DNA from: Arenibacter sp041392165
GTDB lineage: Bacteria; Bacteroidota; Bacteroidia; Flavobacteriales; Flavobacteriaceae
Assembly (NCBI GenBank): GCA_041392165.1
Contig: JAWKMN010000006.1
Span: 124,001-188,000 of the forward strand
Direction of reading: 5' to 3'
Length of the DNA stretch: 64,000 nt
Positions within the stretch are counted from its first letter, which is position 1, and each line of letters opens with the position of its first letter. Shown here in pieces: positions 28,022 through 36,027 of the stretch. The position numbers and the translations under genes were made by a program. Below the pieces are notes generated by a model, which ran no database searches, was not told the DNA's origin, and saw nothing but the letters and a program-made list of their open reading frames with translations.

Positions 28022-28742
28022 ATGAAACTAAAAATTACATGTCTATTAATACTGTTTTCTATGCTTGTAGTTAACACTTATGGCCAATCCTATAATTTTC
28101 CTGTGAGACCTGGAGACGAAGCTTGGAAAGCATTTAACAATTCAGATGAGATGTATATGGCCAGTCAGGTACCCAATAAAATTTTAGAATCAATGTCCAC
28201 AAAAGATTTAGTGGAAACCTGCTTGAATTACCCGCTAATAGGTACTCTATATGCCTATAATGACTTACAAGCTGGTTTTGATGCACTTAGGAATAAGTTT
28301 AATGGTATTGAAGAATTAATAAGTAGAAAAGATTCGGGGAAAGAGCTGACAAAGGTTTATTCCAATATGTCGCCGGAAAAATATGAAGACGATTGGTCCG
28401 ACGAAAAAAAAAGGGGACTTCACATTTGAATTTTCTTATATCGAAACCTTTCTTGCCCAAAGGGAAATTCTAACTACCTTGTCTTTGACCGAGAAAAAAG
28501 AACTTGTAAAACTGTGTTCTGAAAAATATACCGTTAAACAAAACCATATTTCCATTTTTGGAACCCATGGCACTTCAATAACGGCTTGGGTTATTGGAAG
28601 AACCTTGGAGAGTGAGGGAACTATTAACTATAATGGTTCCGAAAATGAACTTGCAAAAAACACCTTTATTGAACAGGGTCTGGTAATTGATTTCGCAGTT
28701 GTCGATAATATTATGGAAAAAGCGCAAAGCTTCGTAAAATGA
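28022..28742 (+). pseudogene. Secreted protein, paralogue of 28739-29494, frameshifted at an A9 run
   Basis: The gene begins with a signal peptide (KITCLLILFSMLVVNTYGQ) and FPVRPGDEAWKAFNNSDEMYMASQ, then MSTKDLVETCLNYPLIGTLYAYN. It aligns along its length with the next gene. At 28404-28412 a run of nine A followed by GGGG breaks the frame: the first frame ends at 28429, while the frame one base on continues KKGDFTFEFSYIETFLAQREIL to 28742. Eight A would give one protein of about 240 residues. The family (PxRPGxxEWK...MST..L.ETCL.YP) is widespread, unnamed and of unknown role. Homopolymer miscall, phase variation or transcriptional slippage are all possible. Confidence 0.85.
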
Positions 28743-29494
28743 AGTATTTTAATATTCTTTTGTTCATCCTATTGATAAGTTGTGGTAAGGAAGATGATGT
28801 GATTTGTTCGTCCTTTATGCCCGATGCATCCGATCGATACATTTTTCCAATAAGGCCGGGTATGCCAGAATGGAAAAAATTTACCAGTGGGCAAGAAAAG
28901 ATAGATGCCCTTCAGGTGCCCACAGGAACACTTGCCAATATGAGCACTTATGGTTTGGTTGAAACGTGTCTGGACTATCCCTTGTTGCCAGCTATGATGG
29001 CTTTTGATACCATCCAGTACGGTGTGGAAAGGCAAATGGAAAATTTCAATGGTTTTCAAGAGCTTGTAACTAGGCAAGATGCGGCTGGAATCATGTTGGC
29101 CCGTTTTAAACAAATGAATCCAGAATGTATCCCTCAAGGCGACGAAGTGGTCGTAGGTGATTATACTTTGACTTTTGTTTATATGGGAATGGTACAGGCC
29201 CAGGTTGTTTTTATAGAACAGTTGACTTCCAGTGAACGACGCGAACTATTAGACGAGGCTATTAAAAAATATATTCGATTCGAAAATATTGGCGACCCAT
29301 ATAGCATTTTGAACCTAAAAATTGAAGCGTTGCTTATGGCCAGGATAATGGTTTCGGAAGAATACGAACCCTTTTTGGAAGAAATAGCCATGAATGATTA
29401 CATGGAAATATTTATAAAATATGTGGAATTAAACAATAAAGTAGAAACGTTAAATAAAATACTAGATTATGCGACCGAATATAAAAACCTTTAA
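28739..29494 (+). CDS. Lipoprotein of an unnamed RPG-x-EWK family, paralogue of the preceding gene
   Basis: A 251-residue lipoprotein: MKYFNILLFILLISCGKEDD puts the lipidated Cys at residue 15. Shared blocks with the upstream paralogue are FPIRPGMPEWKKF, LQVPTGTLANMSTYGLVETCLDYPLL, NFNGFQELVTRQD and FVYMGMVQAQVVFIEQLTSSERREL. The start overlaps the upstream stop (ATGA, 28739-28742), so the two are coupled: one secreted with a plain signal, the other membrane-anchored. Homologues are common in Bacteroidota but have no assigned function. Probably a tandem duplication. Confidence 0.85.
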   Translation: MKYFNILLFILLISCGKEDDVICSSFMPDASDRYIFPIRPGMPEWKKFTSGQEKIDALQVPTGTLANMSTYGLVETCLDYPLLPAMMAFDTIQYGVERQMENFNGFQELVTRQDAAGIMLARFKQMNPECIPQGDEVVVGDYTLTFVYMGMVQAQVVFIEQLTSSERRELLDEAIKKYIRFENIGDPYSILNLKIEALLMARIMVSEEYEPFLEEIAMNDYMEIFIKYVELNNKVETLNKILDYATEYKNL

Positions 29495-29732
29495 TCAGCG
29501 CAAAAACTTAAGGTTAGCAGCAAGTGTTTGCGCTTTACTATTGTCTTTGAACAATTCCTAAATTCTAGAAATCCCTTGTCCGGCCGAACGCAGCGGAAAC
29601 CTCAATTTAACGATATAACTGTCAAAAAGAACTATCGATTCCGATGGGACAGAAACCATTAATTCAATAATTGATAATCAGCTATATGAACTTCATTCTA
29701 AGTAGAACCCACATTAAATTACCCCCCAATAA

Positions 29733-29784
29733 ATCGTAATATTACGATTGATAGGAGCAAAAAGAAAGTCGGACCAATATAGCC
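29733..29784. repeat. 52-bp direct repeat, copy 2 (with 18-nt palindrome)
   Basis: AATCGTAATATTACGATT at 29732-29749 is a perfect 18-nt palindrome; the repeat continues into the terminator of the TM2 gene. Same orientation as copy 1 (27246-27297). The two copies bracket about 2.4 kb of lipoprotein genes and remnants. The rest of the 29495-29800 gap holds nothing I recognise. Confidence 0.8.
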
Positions 29785-29791
29785 CGACTTT
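29765..29791 (-). terminator. Intrinsic terminator of the TM2-domain gene
   Basis: AAAGTCGG (29765-29772) pairs with CCGACTTT (29784-29791); read on the minus strand the stem is followed by CTTTTTG. It lies 9 nt beyond the stop of the minus-strand TM2 gene. Confidence 0.75.
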
Positions 29792-29800
29792 ATAGTATTT

Positions 29801-30268
29801 TTAGAACCAAGGTTTCTTTCCTACCTGATAGGTATTATAAAAATCCTCATCGCTCTTGGTCAAATATATGATCCCTTCTATAAGACCAACGATCGCCGTG
29901 GCCATAACAATAAAACTTCCGATTATAAAACACATGGTCACGTACCCGATTACGGTTGCCACCAACAGGATTATCCCTTCTTTTTGATAACCCAATATAA
30001 ATTTATGCACGCCCAATTGGCCGAACACAATGGCCAGGATTCCGGCCAGAATTTTCTTGTTATCCCCACCTGCACTGGCCAAACCTTCCTTAAACTCGTT
30101 GGCAGTCTTTTTGGCCTCTTGTCCAAAATCCTTGGCGGCCTCTTTGGTATCTTCCGCAAATTCCTTTGCAGATTCCTTTGCTTCATTAGCAAACTCCTGG
30201 GCCGATTCCTTTGCGGCTTTTGCAGCCTCTTCGGCCTTATCTCCCAAATCTTTATTTTCTTCTGACAT
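29801..30268 (-). CDS. TM2-domain membrane protein with amphipathic Ala/Lys/Glu-rich N-terminus
   Basis: The 155-residue product has two halves. Residues about 5-65 are an Ala/Lys/Glu-rich helix with 11-residue-like repeats (AKESAQEFANEAKESAKEFA), resembling LEA-type or YtxH-type stress proteins. Residues about 70-140 are a TM2 domain (two membrane helices; GILAIVFGQLGVHKFILGYQKEG is its diagnostic turn), ending DEDFYNTYQVGKKPWF. TM2 proteins are small inner-membrane proteins of uncertain role. The low-complexity half probably lies in the cytosol. Monocistronic, with its own terminator. Confidence 0.85.
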   Translation of the reverse strand: MSEENKDLGDKAEEAAKAAKESAQEFANEAKESAKEFAEDTKEAAKDFGQEAKKTANEFKEGLASAGGDNKKILAGILAIVFGQLGVHKFILGYQKEGIILLVATVIGYVTMCFIIGSFIVMATAIVGLIEGIIYLTKSDEDFYNTYQVGKKPWF

Positions 30269-30321
30269 GGTTGTGTTTTAGTTGATTAATAACAGGCCTA
30301 AATGTAATAATTATTTTCTAA

Positions 30322-30384
30322 TCAAAGAAACGTTTTATCATGAGGTTCCCACAATTCCTGCTTGTTGCCGTCCAGGTCTGAAAT
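30322..30384 (-). pseudogene. C-terminal remnant of a VOC/glyoxalase-type gene
   Basis: Directly after the stop codon of the dehydrogenase gene and in its frame, the minus strand encodes ISDLDGNKQELWEPHDKTFL and a TGA (30322-30324). The pattern DxDGNxxELWEP is the typical C-terminal strand of VOC-family proteins (metal-binding Glu within). No start or body is present, so this looks like the tail of a deleted gene. Confidence 0.5.
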
Positions 30385-31323
30385 TCAACAAAATTTTGCC
30401 TTCACCTTGTCTACCACTGTCTGTGCCAATTTTACTTTACTCTCCACGGTCCATCCGGCCACATGGGGAGTAAGGAGTACATTGTCGGCATTGATCAAGT
30501 AGGTAAAGGCCTCCGGCAATTCCGAACCGCCAAACATATCTTCAAAAGATTTTTTCTCATATTCGAGCACATCCAGACCGGCTCCCAGCACCTTGCCTTC
30601 CTTTATAGCGGAAACAAGATCTTCCGTAACCACACATTTCCCTCTTGCGGTATTGATCAGCCAAAGGGGATTTTTGAAATCCTTCAAGAAATCTGCATTG
30701 ATCATATTTAGGGTAGCAGCAGTCTGGGGCACGTGAAGGCTAATTACCTCGGCCCTTTGTTTAAATTCCATTATCCCGACCTGTCTGGCATTCCCATCCC
30801 CTACGCCGCCAACAATATCATAACATATTACTTCCACATCAAAGCCTTTTAACTTTTTGGCAAAGGCCTTGCCCATATTACCATAACCGATGATGCCCAC
30901 TGTTTTGCCATCCAACTCTATACCGCGATTTCCTTCCCGGTCCCATTTTCCATTTCTTACCTCCTTGTCTGCTTTGTTCAATTTATTGAAAAGTGACAAA
31001 AGCATTCCCAGGGCGTATTCCCCAACCGCATTCCTATTCCCTTCCGGGGCGGCGGCCAGAAAAATTCCGAGCCGCTTGGCATGGTCGGTATCTATATTTT
31101 CCAGACCGGCACCCAAGCGCGCTATAAATTTGAGATTGACGGCCTTATCCAAAAAGGTTTCATCGATAGTGAACCTACTTCTGATAACAACACCATCATA
31201 ATCCGCTATTTTCTTTTCAATTTCTTCCTTGGAGGAGGTATAATCTTCATCGTTTTGAAACCCCAGGGCATTGAATTGCTCAATGATCAGTGGATGGTTT
31301 ACATCTAAATGGAGTACTTTCAT
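30385..31323 (-). CDS. D-2-hydroxyacid dehydrogenase (phosphoglycerate-dehydrogenase-like)
   Basis: A 312-residue NAD-dependent dehydrogenase. It has the N-terminal flavodoxin-like domain, the Rossmann fingerprint VGIIGYGNMG, the catalytic Arg in LINTARG, the Glu region in GAGLDVLEYE and the His in LTPHVAGWTVES. It matches the SerA-like catalytic core but lacks the C-terminal ACT domain of full SerA enzymes. No serC or serB is nearby, so a role in serine synthesis is possible but not shown; other 2-hydroxyacids are possible substrates. Downstream lies a vestigial VOC tail. Confidence 0.88.
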   Translation of the reverse strand: MKVLHLDVNHPLIIEQFNALGFQNDEDYTSSKEEIEKKIADYDGVVIRSRFTIDETFLDKAVNLKFIARLGAGLENIDTDHAKRLGIFLAAAPEGNRNAVGEYALGMLLSLFNKLNKADKEVRNGKWDREGNRGIELDGKTVGIIGYGNMGKAFAKKLKGFDVEVICYDIVGGVGDGNARQVGIMEFKQRAEVISLHVPQTAATLNMINADFLKDFKNPLWLINTARGKCVVTEDLVSAIKEGKVLGAGLDVLEYEKKSFEDMFGGSELPEAFTYLINADNVLLTPHVAGWTVESKVKLAQTVVDKVKAKFC

Positions 31324-31408
31324 AAACTAAATATTAATCTGCAAAGATACGAGACCTCTGGACTATTGGAAACAGGAAACCGGACTATTTTCAGGTTTGA
31401 ATATAAAA

Positions 31409-31500
31409 TTCGGGACCCATTTGCACTAGGGATTGCAGCTGGCTACCGTGTAGCGCGGAAAGCCCGCCGCCGAAAAAGGCGGAGTGCCCCCAGTACCCTG
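31409..31500. repeat. Structured GC-rich intergenic element
   Basis: In the gap between the dehydrogenase and mgtE genes, from GGACCCATTTGCACTAGGG through GATTGCAGCTGG, TGTAGCGCGGAAAGCCC and CCGCC-gaaaaa-GGCGG to GTGCCCC. It has several short hairpins (the clearest is the CCGCC/GGCGG stem near 31469-31484). The sequence of short words (GGGATTGCAGC ... GCGGAAAGCCC ... GTGCCCC) resembles an intergenic element that recurs in Bacteroidota genomes. It may end transcription or be a small RNA; undetermined. Confidence 0.5.
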
Positions 31501-31506
31501 TCAACA

Positions 31507-32859
31507 CTAAATACCCAAAATAACCTTGGCAATGGAAAAATAGATCAAAATACCGAATATGTCGTTGCTGGTAGTTATAAAAGGTCCCGTAGCTATGGCG
31601 GGGTCTATGCCCCTTTTATGGAGAAACAGTGGTATAAAAGTACCTATGATCCCCGCCACCACGGTTACGGTGATCAGGGAGATGGAAATGGCCAGGGAGG
31701 TTAGGAAACTCCCTTTCCAAAGCCAGGTAAAAAATAGTAGTATGGATGCCAGAACGGTCCCGTTCAACAGGGCCAGCAACATTTCTTTTATAAGTCGGCC
31801 GCCAATACTCCCTATAAGATCGTCATTGGCCAATCCCTGTACCATTATAGCGCTGGACTGTACCCCAACGTTCCCGGCCATTGCTGCTATTAGCGGGGTA
31901 AAAAAGAACAGTACCCCATAATCGTTCATCAGTGTCTCGAAGCCGCCCATGATGGCCGCAGCCCCTACACCGCCCAAAAGGCCCAGGAACAACCAGGGCA
32001 GTCTTGCACGGGTAAGGTCCCAGATACTATCATCGGCTTCTACATCTTGGGAGATACCCGCCGCCAATTGATAATCCTTTTCTGCCTCTTCACGGATCAC
32101 ATCCACAATATCGTCTATGGTAATACGGCCTACAAGCCTTCCAATTTCATCTACCACGGGAATGGCCTCCAAATCGTATTTGGACATAATTTTGGCAACT
32201 TCCTCCGGCTTTTCATTTACGTTAACGGCATCTACCTTGGGGATATATACTTCACTGATATGGGTCTTGGTAGAGGTAGTAAGCAAATCCTTTAAGGAAA
32301 GTCGCCCCTTAAGTTTCCCTTCATCATCCACCACATAAATGGAATGTACCCTGGTTACGTTTTCTGCCTGCGCCCGCATTTCCTTTACACAGGTAAGTAC
32401 GTTCCAATTCTCATTGACCTTTACCAGCTCCTTGGCCATAAGTCCACCGGCCGAATTTTCATCATAGCGCAACAGGTCCACAATATGCTTGGCATGTTCC
32501 CTATCCTCCAATTCGGAAATGACCTCCTGCACCATTTCTTTGGGCAGTTCCCCAATGATATCCGCGGCATCATCGGTATCCAGCTCATCCAATTCCCCGG
32601 CAATTTCCTTGGCGGAAAGATTGGCAAGAATGGCCTCCCTAACATCTACATCCAACTCCGTAAGGGTTTCCGATGTCTTTTCACTATCCAGAAGTTTAAT
32701 CAGATAAGTGGCGTGGTCCTCGTCCAATTCGTTGATGATCTCCGCCACATCCGCATAATGCACCTCGGCCAACAGGGCGGACAATTGTCCGTCCTGCCGG
32801 TCGTCTATCAGCCTTTCTATTTCGGCCAAATATTCTTCGGTGAGCTTAAATGGTATCAT
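31507..32859 (-). CDS. mgtE: Magnesium transporter MgtE
   Basis: A 450-residue Mg2+ channel/transporter. Layout: N-terminal acidic superhelical domain (AEIINELDEDHATYLIKLLD and repeats), two CBS domains (about residues 135-255; VTRVHSIYVVDDEGKLKGRLSLKDLL and EAIPVVDEIGRLVGRITIDDIVDVI), a connecting helix and five membrane helices with the pore segments PLIAAMAGNVGVQSS and GIDPAIATGPFITTSNDIFG. The cytosolic domains close the pore when Mg2+ is high. The gene overlaps rsmA by 14 nt and is last in the TPR-DUF4286-rsmA-mgtE group. Confidence 0.96.
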   Translation of the reverse strand: MIPFKLTEEYLAEIERLIDDRQDGQLSALLAEVHYADVAEIINELDEDHATYLIKLLDSEKTSETLTELDVDVREAILANLSAKEIAGELDELDTDDAADIIGELPKEMVQEVISELEDREHAKHIVDLLRYDENSAGGLMAKELVKVNENWNVLTCVKEMRAQAENVTRVHSIYVVDDEGKLKGRLSLKDLLTTSTKTHISEVYIPKVDAVNVNEKPEEVAKIMSKYDLEAIPVVDEIGRLVGRITIDDIVDVIREEAEKDYQLAAGISQDVEADDSIWDLTRARLPWLFLGLLGGVGAAAIMGGFETLMNDYGVLFFFTPLIAAMAGNVGVQSSAIMVQGLANDDLIGSIGGRLIKEMLLALLNGTVLASILLFFTWLWKGSFLTSLAISISLITVTVVAGIIGTFIPLFLHKRGIDPAIATGPFITTSNDIFGILIYFSIAKVILGI

Positions 32860-33718
32860 CTGCTATCTTCTGTGTCAACGAAATAAAGTCTGCAACGCCC
32901 AATTGCTCCGGACGCAGGCCAAATATAGCATCTTCTTTGAGAACATCGGAAAGATTAAGTGTTTTTAAACTATTGCGAATGGTCTTTCTGCGCTGGTTGA
33001 ACGCTGTCTTGACCACCATTGCAAACAGTCTTTCATCTACATCCAAATGAAAATTTTCCTTTCTGGTAAGTCGTAATACTCCGGACTGCACTTTGGGAGG
33101 CGGATCAAAAACTTGAGGCGAAACCGTAAATAAATATTCCGCATCGTAAAATGCCTGTACCAAAACGGAAAGTATCCCATATGCCTTGCTCCCTTCCCTT
33201 TCACAAATCCTTTCGGCTACCTCTTTTTGAAACATGCCGGTAAATTCCGGGATCTGATCCTTAAATTCCAACATCTTAAAAACGATCTGGGTAGAAATAT
33301 TATAAGGGAAATTCCCTGTAATGGCAAATTGTTCCTCCCCGAACAGGGCCCATAGGTCATACTTTAAAAAATCGGCCTCCAACACCTTGAACCCTCCCTT
33401 GCGCTTCATTAAATTATGGTGCTCCAAAGGGAAGCTATGGTTAAGGTATATGATAGATTCCGCATCCAGATCCATCACCACCAAATCAACATCCCTTTCC
33501 AATAGATATTTGGTGAGCACTCCGGTACCCGGCCCAATTTCCAAAACATTGCGATATCCGTCCAACCTCAGCGTCTCCCCTATTTTTTTGGCAACGGCCT
33601 CATCTTTCAAGAAATGCTGCCCCAAATGTTTTTTTGCCTTTACCGGACTTTCCTCCAGCCTAGGTCTGTTGAACTTTTCCTTCTTGGACAGAAAGGCCTT
33701 TTTCCCTTTTTTGTTCAT
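32846..33718 (-). CDS. rsmA: 16S rRNA (adenine1518-N6/adenine1519-N6)-dimethyltransferase
   Basis: RsmA (KsgA) dimethylates two adjacent adenines in the 3' hairpin of 16S rRNA. Motifs: KKHLGQHFLKDEAVA at the start of the fold, SAM-binding VLEIGPGTGVLTKYLL, and the catalytic ITGNFPYNIS (NxPY). The protein is 290 residues, longer than usual, because of a Lys-rich N-terminal extension of about 28 residues; the conserved part begins at VKAKKHLGQ, so a later start is possible. Overlaps mgtE by 14 nt. Confidence 0.96.
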   Translation of the reverse strand: MNKKGKKAFLSKKEKFNRPRLEESPVKAKKHLGQHFLKDEAVAKKIGETLRLDGYRNVLEIGPGTGVLTKYLLERDVDLVVMDLDAESIIYLNHSFPLEHHNLMKRKGGFKVLEADFLKYDLWALFGEEQFAITGNFPYNISTQIVFKMLEFKDQIPEFTGMFQKEVAERICEREGSKAYGILSVLVQAFYDAEYLFTVSPQVFDPPPKVQSGVLRLTRKENFHLDVDERLFAMVVKTAFNQRRKTIRNSLKTLNLSDVLKEDAIFGLRPEQLGVADFISLTQKIADDTI

Positions 33719-33733
33719 GGTACTACGTAATAA

Positions 33734-34045
33734 TTAATGTTCGCTAATGATCTCCAACTCTGTCCTAAAGGCAACAAACTTGCCCGCAAAGCGTTCCATC
33801 ACTTTTTTACGCAGTCTTTCCGCATCTTCGGCGTAATATTTTTGAAGGGTTTCTTTGGAATCGGTAGTATATTGAATGGAATACGTAATTCCGCCCATCT
33901 GTTCCTCCACCAAAACTTGGGACATCAGGGCCTTGGTAAACTTTCCGGTTTCCAACATCTCAGGGATATGGACCTCCTTCATCCAGGACAGCCACTGTCC
34001 CCGGATCGATTCTTCAATATTTGTGGTAACATTGTAAATATACAT
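33734..34045 (-). CDS. DUF4286 family protein
   Basis: A 103-residue protein (MYIYNVTTNIEESIRGQWLSWMKEVHIPEMLETG...) matching DUF4286, a small ferredoxin-like/dimeric alpha-beta barrel family found in Bacteroidota, usually next to rsmA as here. No catalytic residues are obvious. Cytoplasmic; role unknown. 15 nt before rsmA, 67 nt after the TPR gene. Confidence 0.85.
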   Translation of the reverse strand: MYIYNVTTNIEESIRGQWLSWMKEVHIPEMLETGKFTKALMSQVLVEEQMGGITYSIQYTTDSKETLQKYYAEDAERLRKKVMERFAGKFVAFRTELEIISEH

Positions 34046-34112
34046 GCTTCGTCTTTAGGTTCCCAAAAGGGAATATTCATAATGTACTATACCCGGACCA
34101 AGACATTGGGCA

Positions 34113-35897
34113 TTAATTAATACTGTCTCCCCGTAAGATCCTAAAATTTCTTCTTGCCAACGGAAAAAAGTAACTATCCTGGTGGTTATAGATAATTTTT
34201 TCATAATAGGCCTTGGCCTTTTCTGGCTGATCCAGAATATTGCGATACAATTCCGCCAGGGCAAAATTGGCATCATCGGCCAAAATATCGTTGGCATAGA
34301 ATTCCACTATTTTAAGGTAGTTAAATTCCGCCTTTTCATAATCCCCTAATTCGATTAAAATTTGGCCCTGTTTCAAAAGTGCCTCGTCCTCTATTTTTTC
34401 GCCTTTATGATTTTGGAGAATATCCTCCAACAGGTCCACCGCATCCCTCTTCTTGTTTTGATAGGCCAAAAAATCGGCTCGGGCATATTTTTTTAAAGCG
34501 GTTTGGGTAGAATCTTCCAAGGAATTATCGGATATCAGAAGGCTTAATTGCATGGCGTCATTGGCTATCAGCTGTGAGGTCGACCCCCTAAGAATCTTTA
34601 ATTGCGTTAATGCCCAATCGAAATCCCCCATGTAAAAACTGGTTTGCGCCACCTTAAAACGGGCATCCTGACCAAGGACATCGTTTTTTAAATCTTTTTG
34701 TATCTGGGAAAAATAGATCAATGCCTGATTAAACTGTTGGTCATAGACCAAAATATCCCCTAAAGTGCTTTTAATGTAGGATTTGCTATAATTATTCAGG
34801 GGCAGCTCCAAAGATTGGCGCAGTATCCCAATAGCCGGCTCGGGCATGTTCTTATGGAACGTTAAAAATTTGGCATAGGCTATCTGCAGTTGTAAGGTCT
34901 CCGTTTCGTATCCATGGAGATCTAACAGGGCATCAAATTTCTTTTGAACCTTGTCCAAAACCTTATCATCGGCATCCAGCAAATCTATTTCAATAAGGTT
35001 TAATTGGGCGTCCAGTGCTAACACGGGGTCTGCACTATTTTCGGACATATAGACAAATACTTCTTTTGCCGTTTCCATATCCTGTTCCTCCATGGCCAAT
35101 TTTCCCAATCCCTGCAAACGTTGCAAGGAGGTCTCCCCACCCCTTTTATAAATGGCCTTTTCCTGATTAAAGGCGTTCTTAAATTGTTTTTGTTGAACAA
35201 AGAGCCAGCTCAACAATTCGTTCCATAGGATATCCGGGCTTTTTTGGGCATTCTGAAGCAATACCGTTTTGAATATAATGTTATTTGGATTCTCGGCCTC
35301 CGAACTAATAAAATCGTTAATATTTCGAAGCACATTGGCCTGGGAGGCCTTACCTTCGCTCATTAATTTTAGATAGGATTCGTACATCTGCCCTATATTC
35401 CCTTGCTCCCCATAGATCCTGGCTTTTTGAAAGTTATAATCCAATTTTGGATTTAGCTCCATGGCCATGGTATACGCCTGTATGGCATAATCCAACAGGG
35501 CATACTTCTGAAACCTGTATCCCAGACCATACCCAAAATTAGGGTTTTCGTTTATTTTTTGAAGCGCGGCATTATAATATTCGGTTGCCTTTTCAGGTTG
35601 GTCCTGTAACGCATAATTATACCCCAGCTCAATGAGCATGGTAGGATAAATATTTTGTTGGTTTACCGCCTTCAGCAAAAATTCCTCGGCCTTATCATAC
35701 TGTTCCAATTGTTGGTAGCAGGCCACTAAGCCTTCGCCATAATCTGTCCGCATCGGATTTTTGGCGACCAACTTTTCATAGAATACTACGGCCTTGTCAT
35801 ACGCCCCATCCTCAAAATACTGTTTCGCCAAAAAGTCTTCCTGGGAAACCAGTAGTTGGGAACAAGAGAATATAAGTATGGAAATAAGTAGTCGCAA
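34113..35897 (-). CDS. Tetratricopeptide-repeat protein with signal peptide
   Basis: A 594-residue exported protein: signal sequence (MRLLISILIFSCSQLLVSQ) followed by TPR helices throughout, for example DGAYDKAVVFYEKLVAKNP, QPEKATEYYNAALQKI, ELGDYEKAEFNYLKIVEFY and LDQPEKAKAYYEKIIYN. The layout resembles periplasmic TPR scaffolds related to outer-membrane assembly or T9SS accessory proteins, but no specific role can be assigned. First gene of the group leading to rsmA and mgtE. It diverges from the response-regulator gene across 130 nt containing the first of four repeated boxes. Confidence 0.88.
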   Translation of the reverse strand: MRLLISILIFSCSQLLVSQEDFLAKQYFEDGAYDKAVVFYEKLVAKNPMRTDYGEGLVACYQQLEQYDKAEEFLLKAVNQQNIYPTMLIELGYNYALQDQPEKATEYYNAALQKINENPNFGYGLGYRFQKYALLDYAIQAYTMAMELNPKLDYNFQKARIYGEQGNIGQMYESYLKLMSEGKASQANVLRNINDFISSEAENPNNIIFKTVLLQNAQKSPDILWNELLSWLFVQQKQFKNAFNQEKAIYKRGGETSLQRLQGLGKLAMEEQDMETAKEVFVYMSENSADPVLALDAQLNLIEIDLLDADDKVLDKVQKKFDALLDLHGYETETLQLQIAYAKFLTFHKNMPEPAIGILRQSLELPLNNYSKSYIKSTLGDILVYDQQFNQALIYFSQIQKDLKNDVLGQDARFKVAQTSFYMGDFDWALTQLKILRGSTSQLIANDAMQLSLLISDNSLEDSTQTALKKYARADFLAYQNKKRDAVDLLEDILQNHKGEKIEDEALLKQGQILIELGDYEKAEFNYLKIVEFYANDILADDANFALAELYRNILDQPEKAKAYYEKIIYNHQDSYFFPLARRNFRILRGDSIN

Positions 35898-35975
35898 AGA
35901 TTCTTTTTTTCAAAGATACATAGAATGTACAAAGTGGATGTTAAGGCCAATATAAAGAATTATAAGTAGGCCAAA

Positions 35976-36010
35976 CTTTAAATTCAGCTTAGATTTAAGC
36001 TGTAACTTTG
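35976..36010 (+). promoter_or_regulatory. Direct-repeat operator A plus -7 box, upstream of the response-regulator gene
   Basis: CTTTAAATTCAGCTTAGATT (35976-35995) holds two half-sites, TTTAAATT and CTTAGATT, with an 11-bp period. Seven nt later comes TAACTTTG (36003-36010), an exact -7 box; the ATG is 17 nt further. The same layout recurs three times downstream. An additional inverted repeat CAGCTTA/TAAGCTG (35985-36002) overlaps this site only. Confidence 0.8.
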
Positions 36011-36027
36011 TTTATTATTTTTTTGGA

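Noticed and set aside
35985..36002. Inverted repeat CAGCTTA/TAAGCTG as the regulator's operator
   Set aside because: It occurs only at site A, whereas the 11-bp direct repeat is shared by all four sites, so the direct repeat is the better operator candidate.
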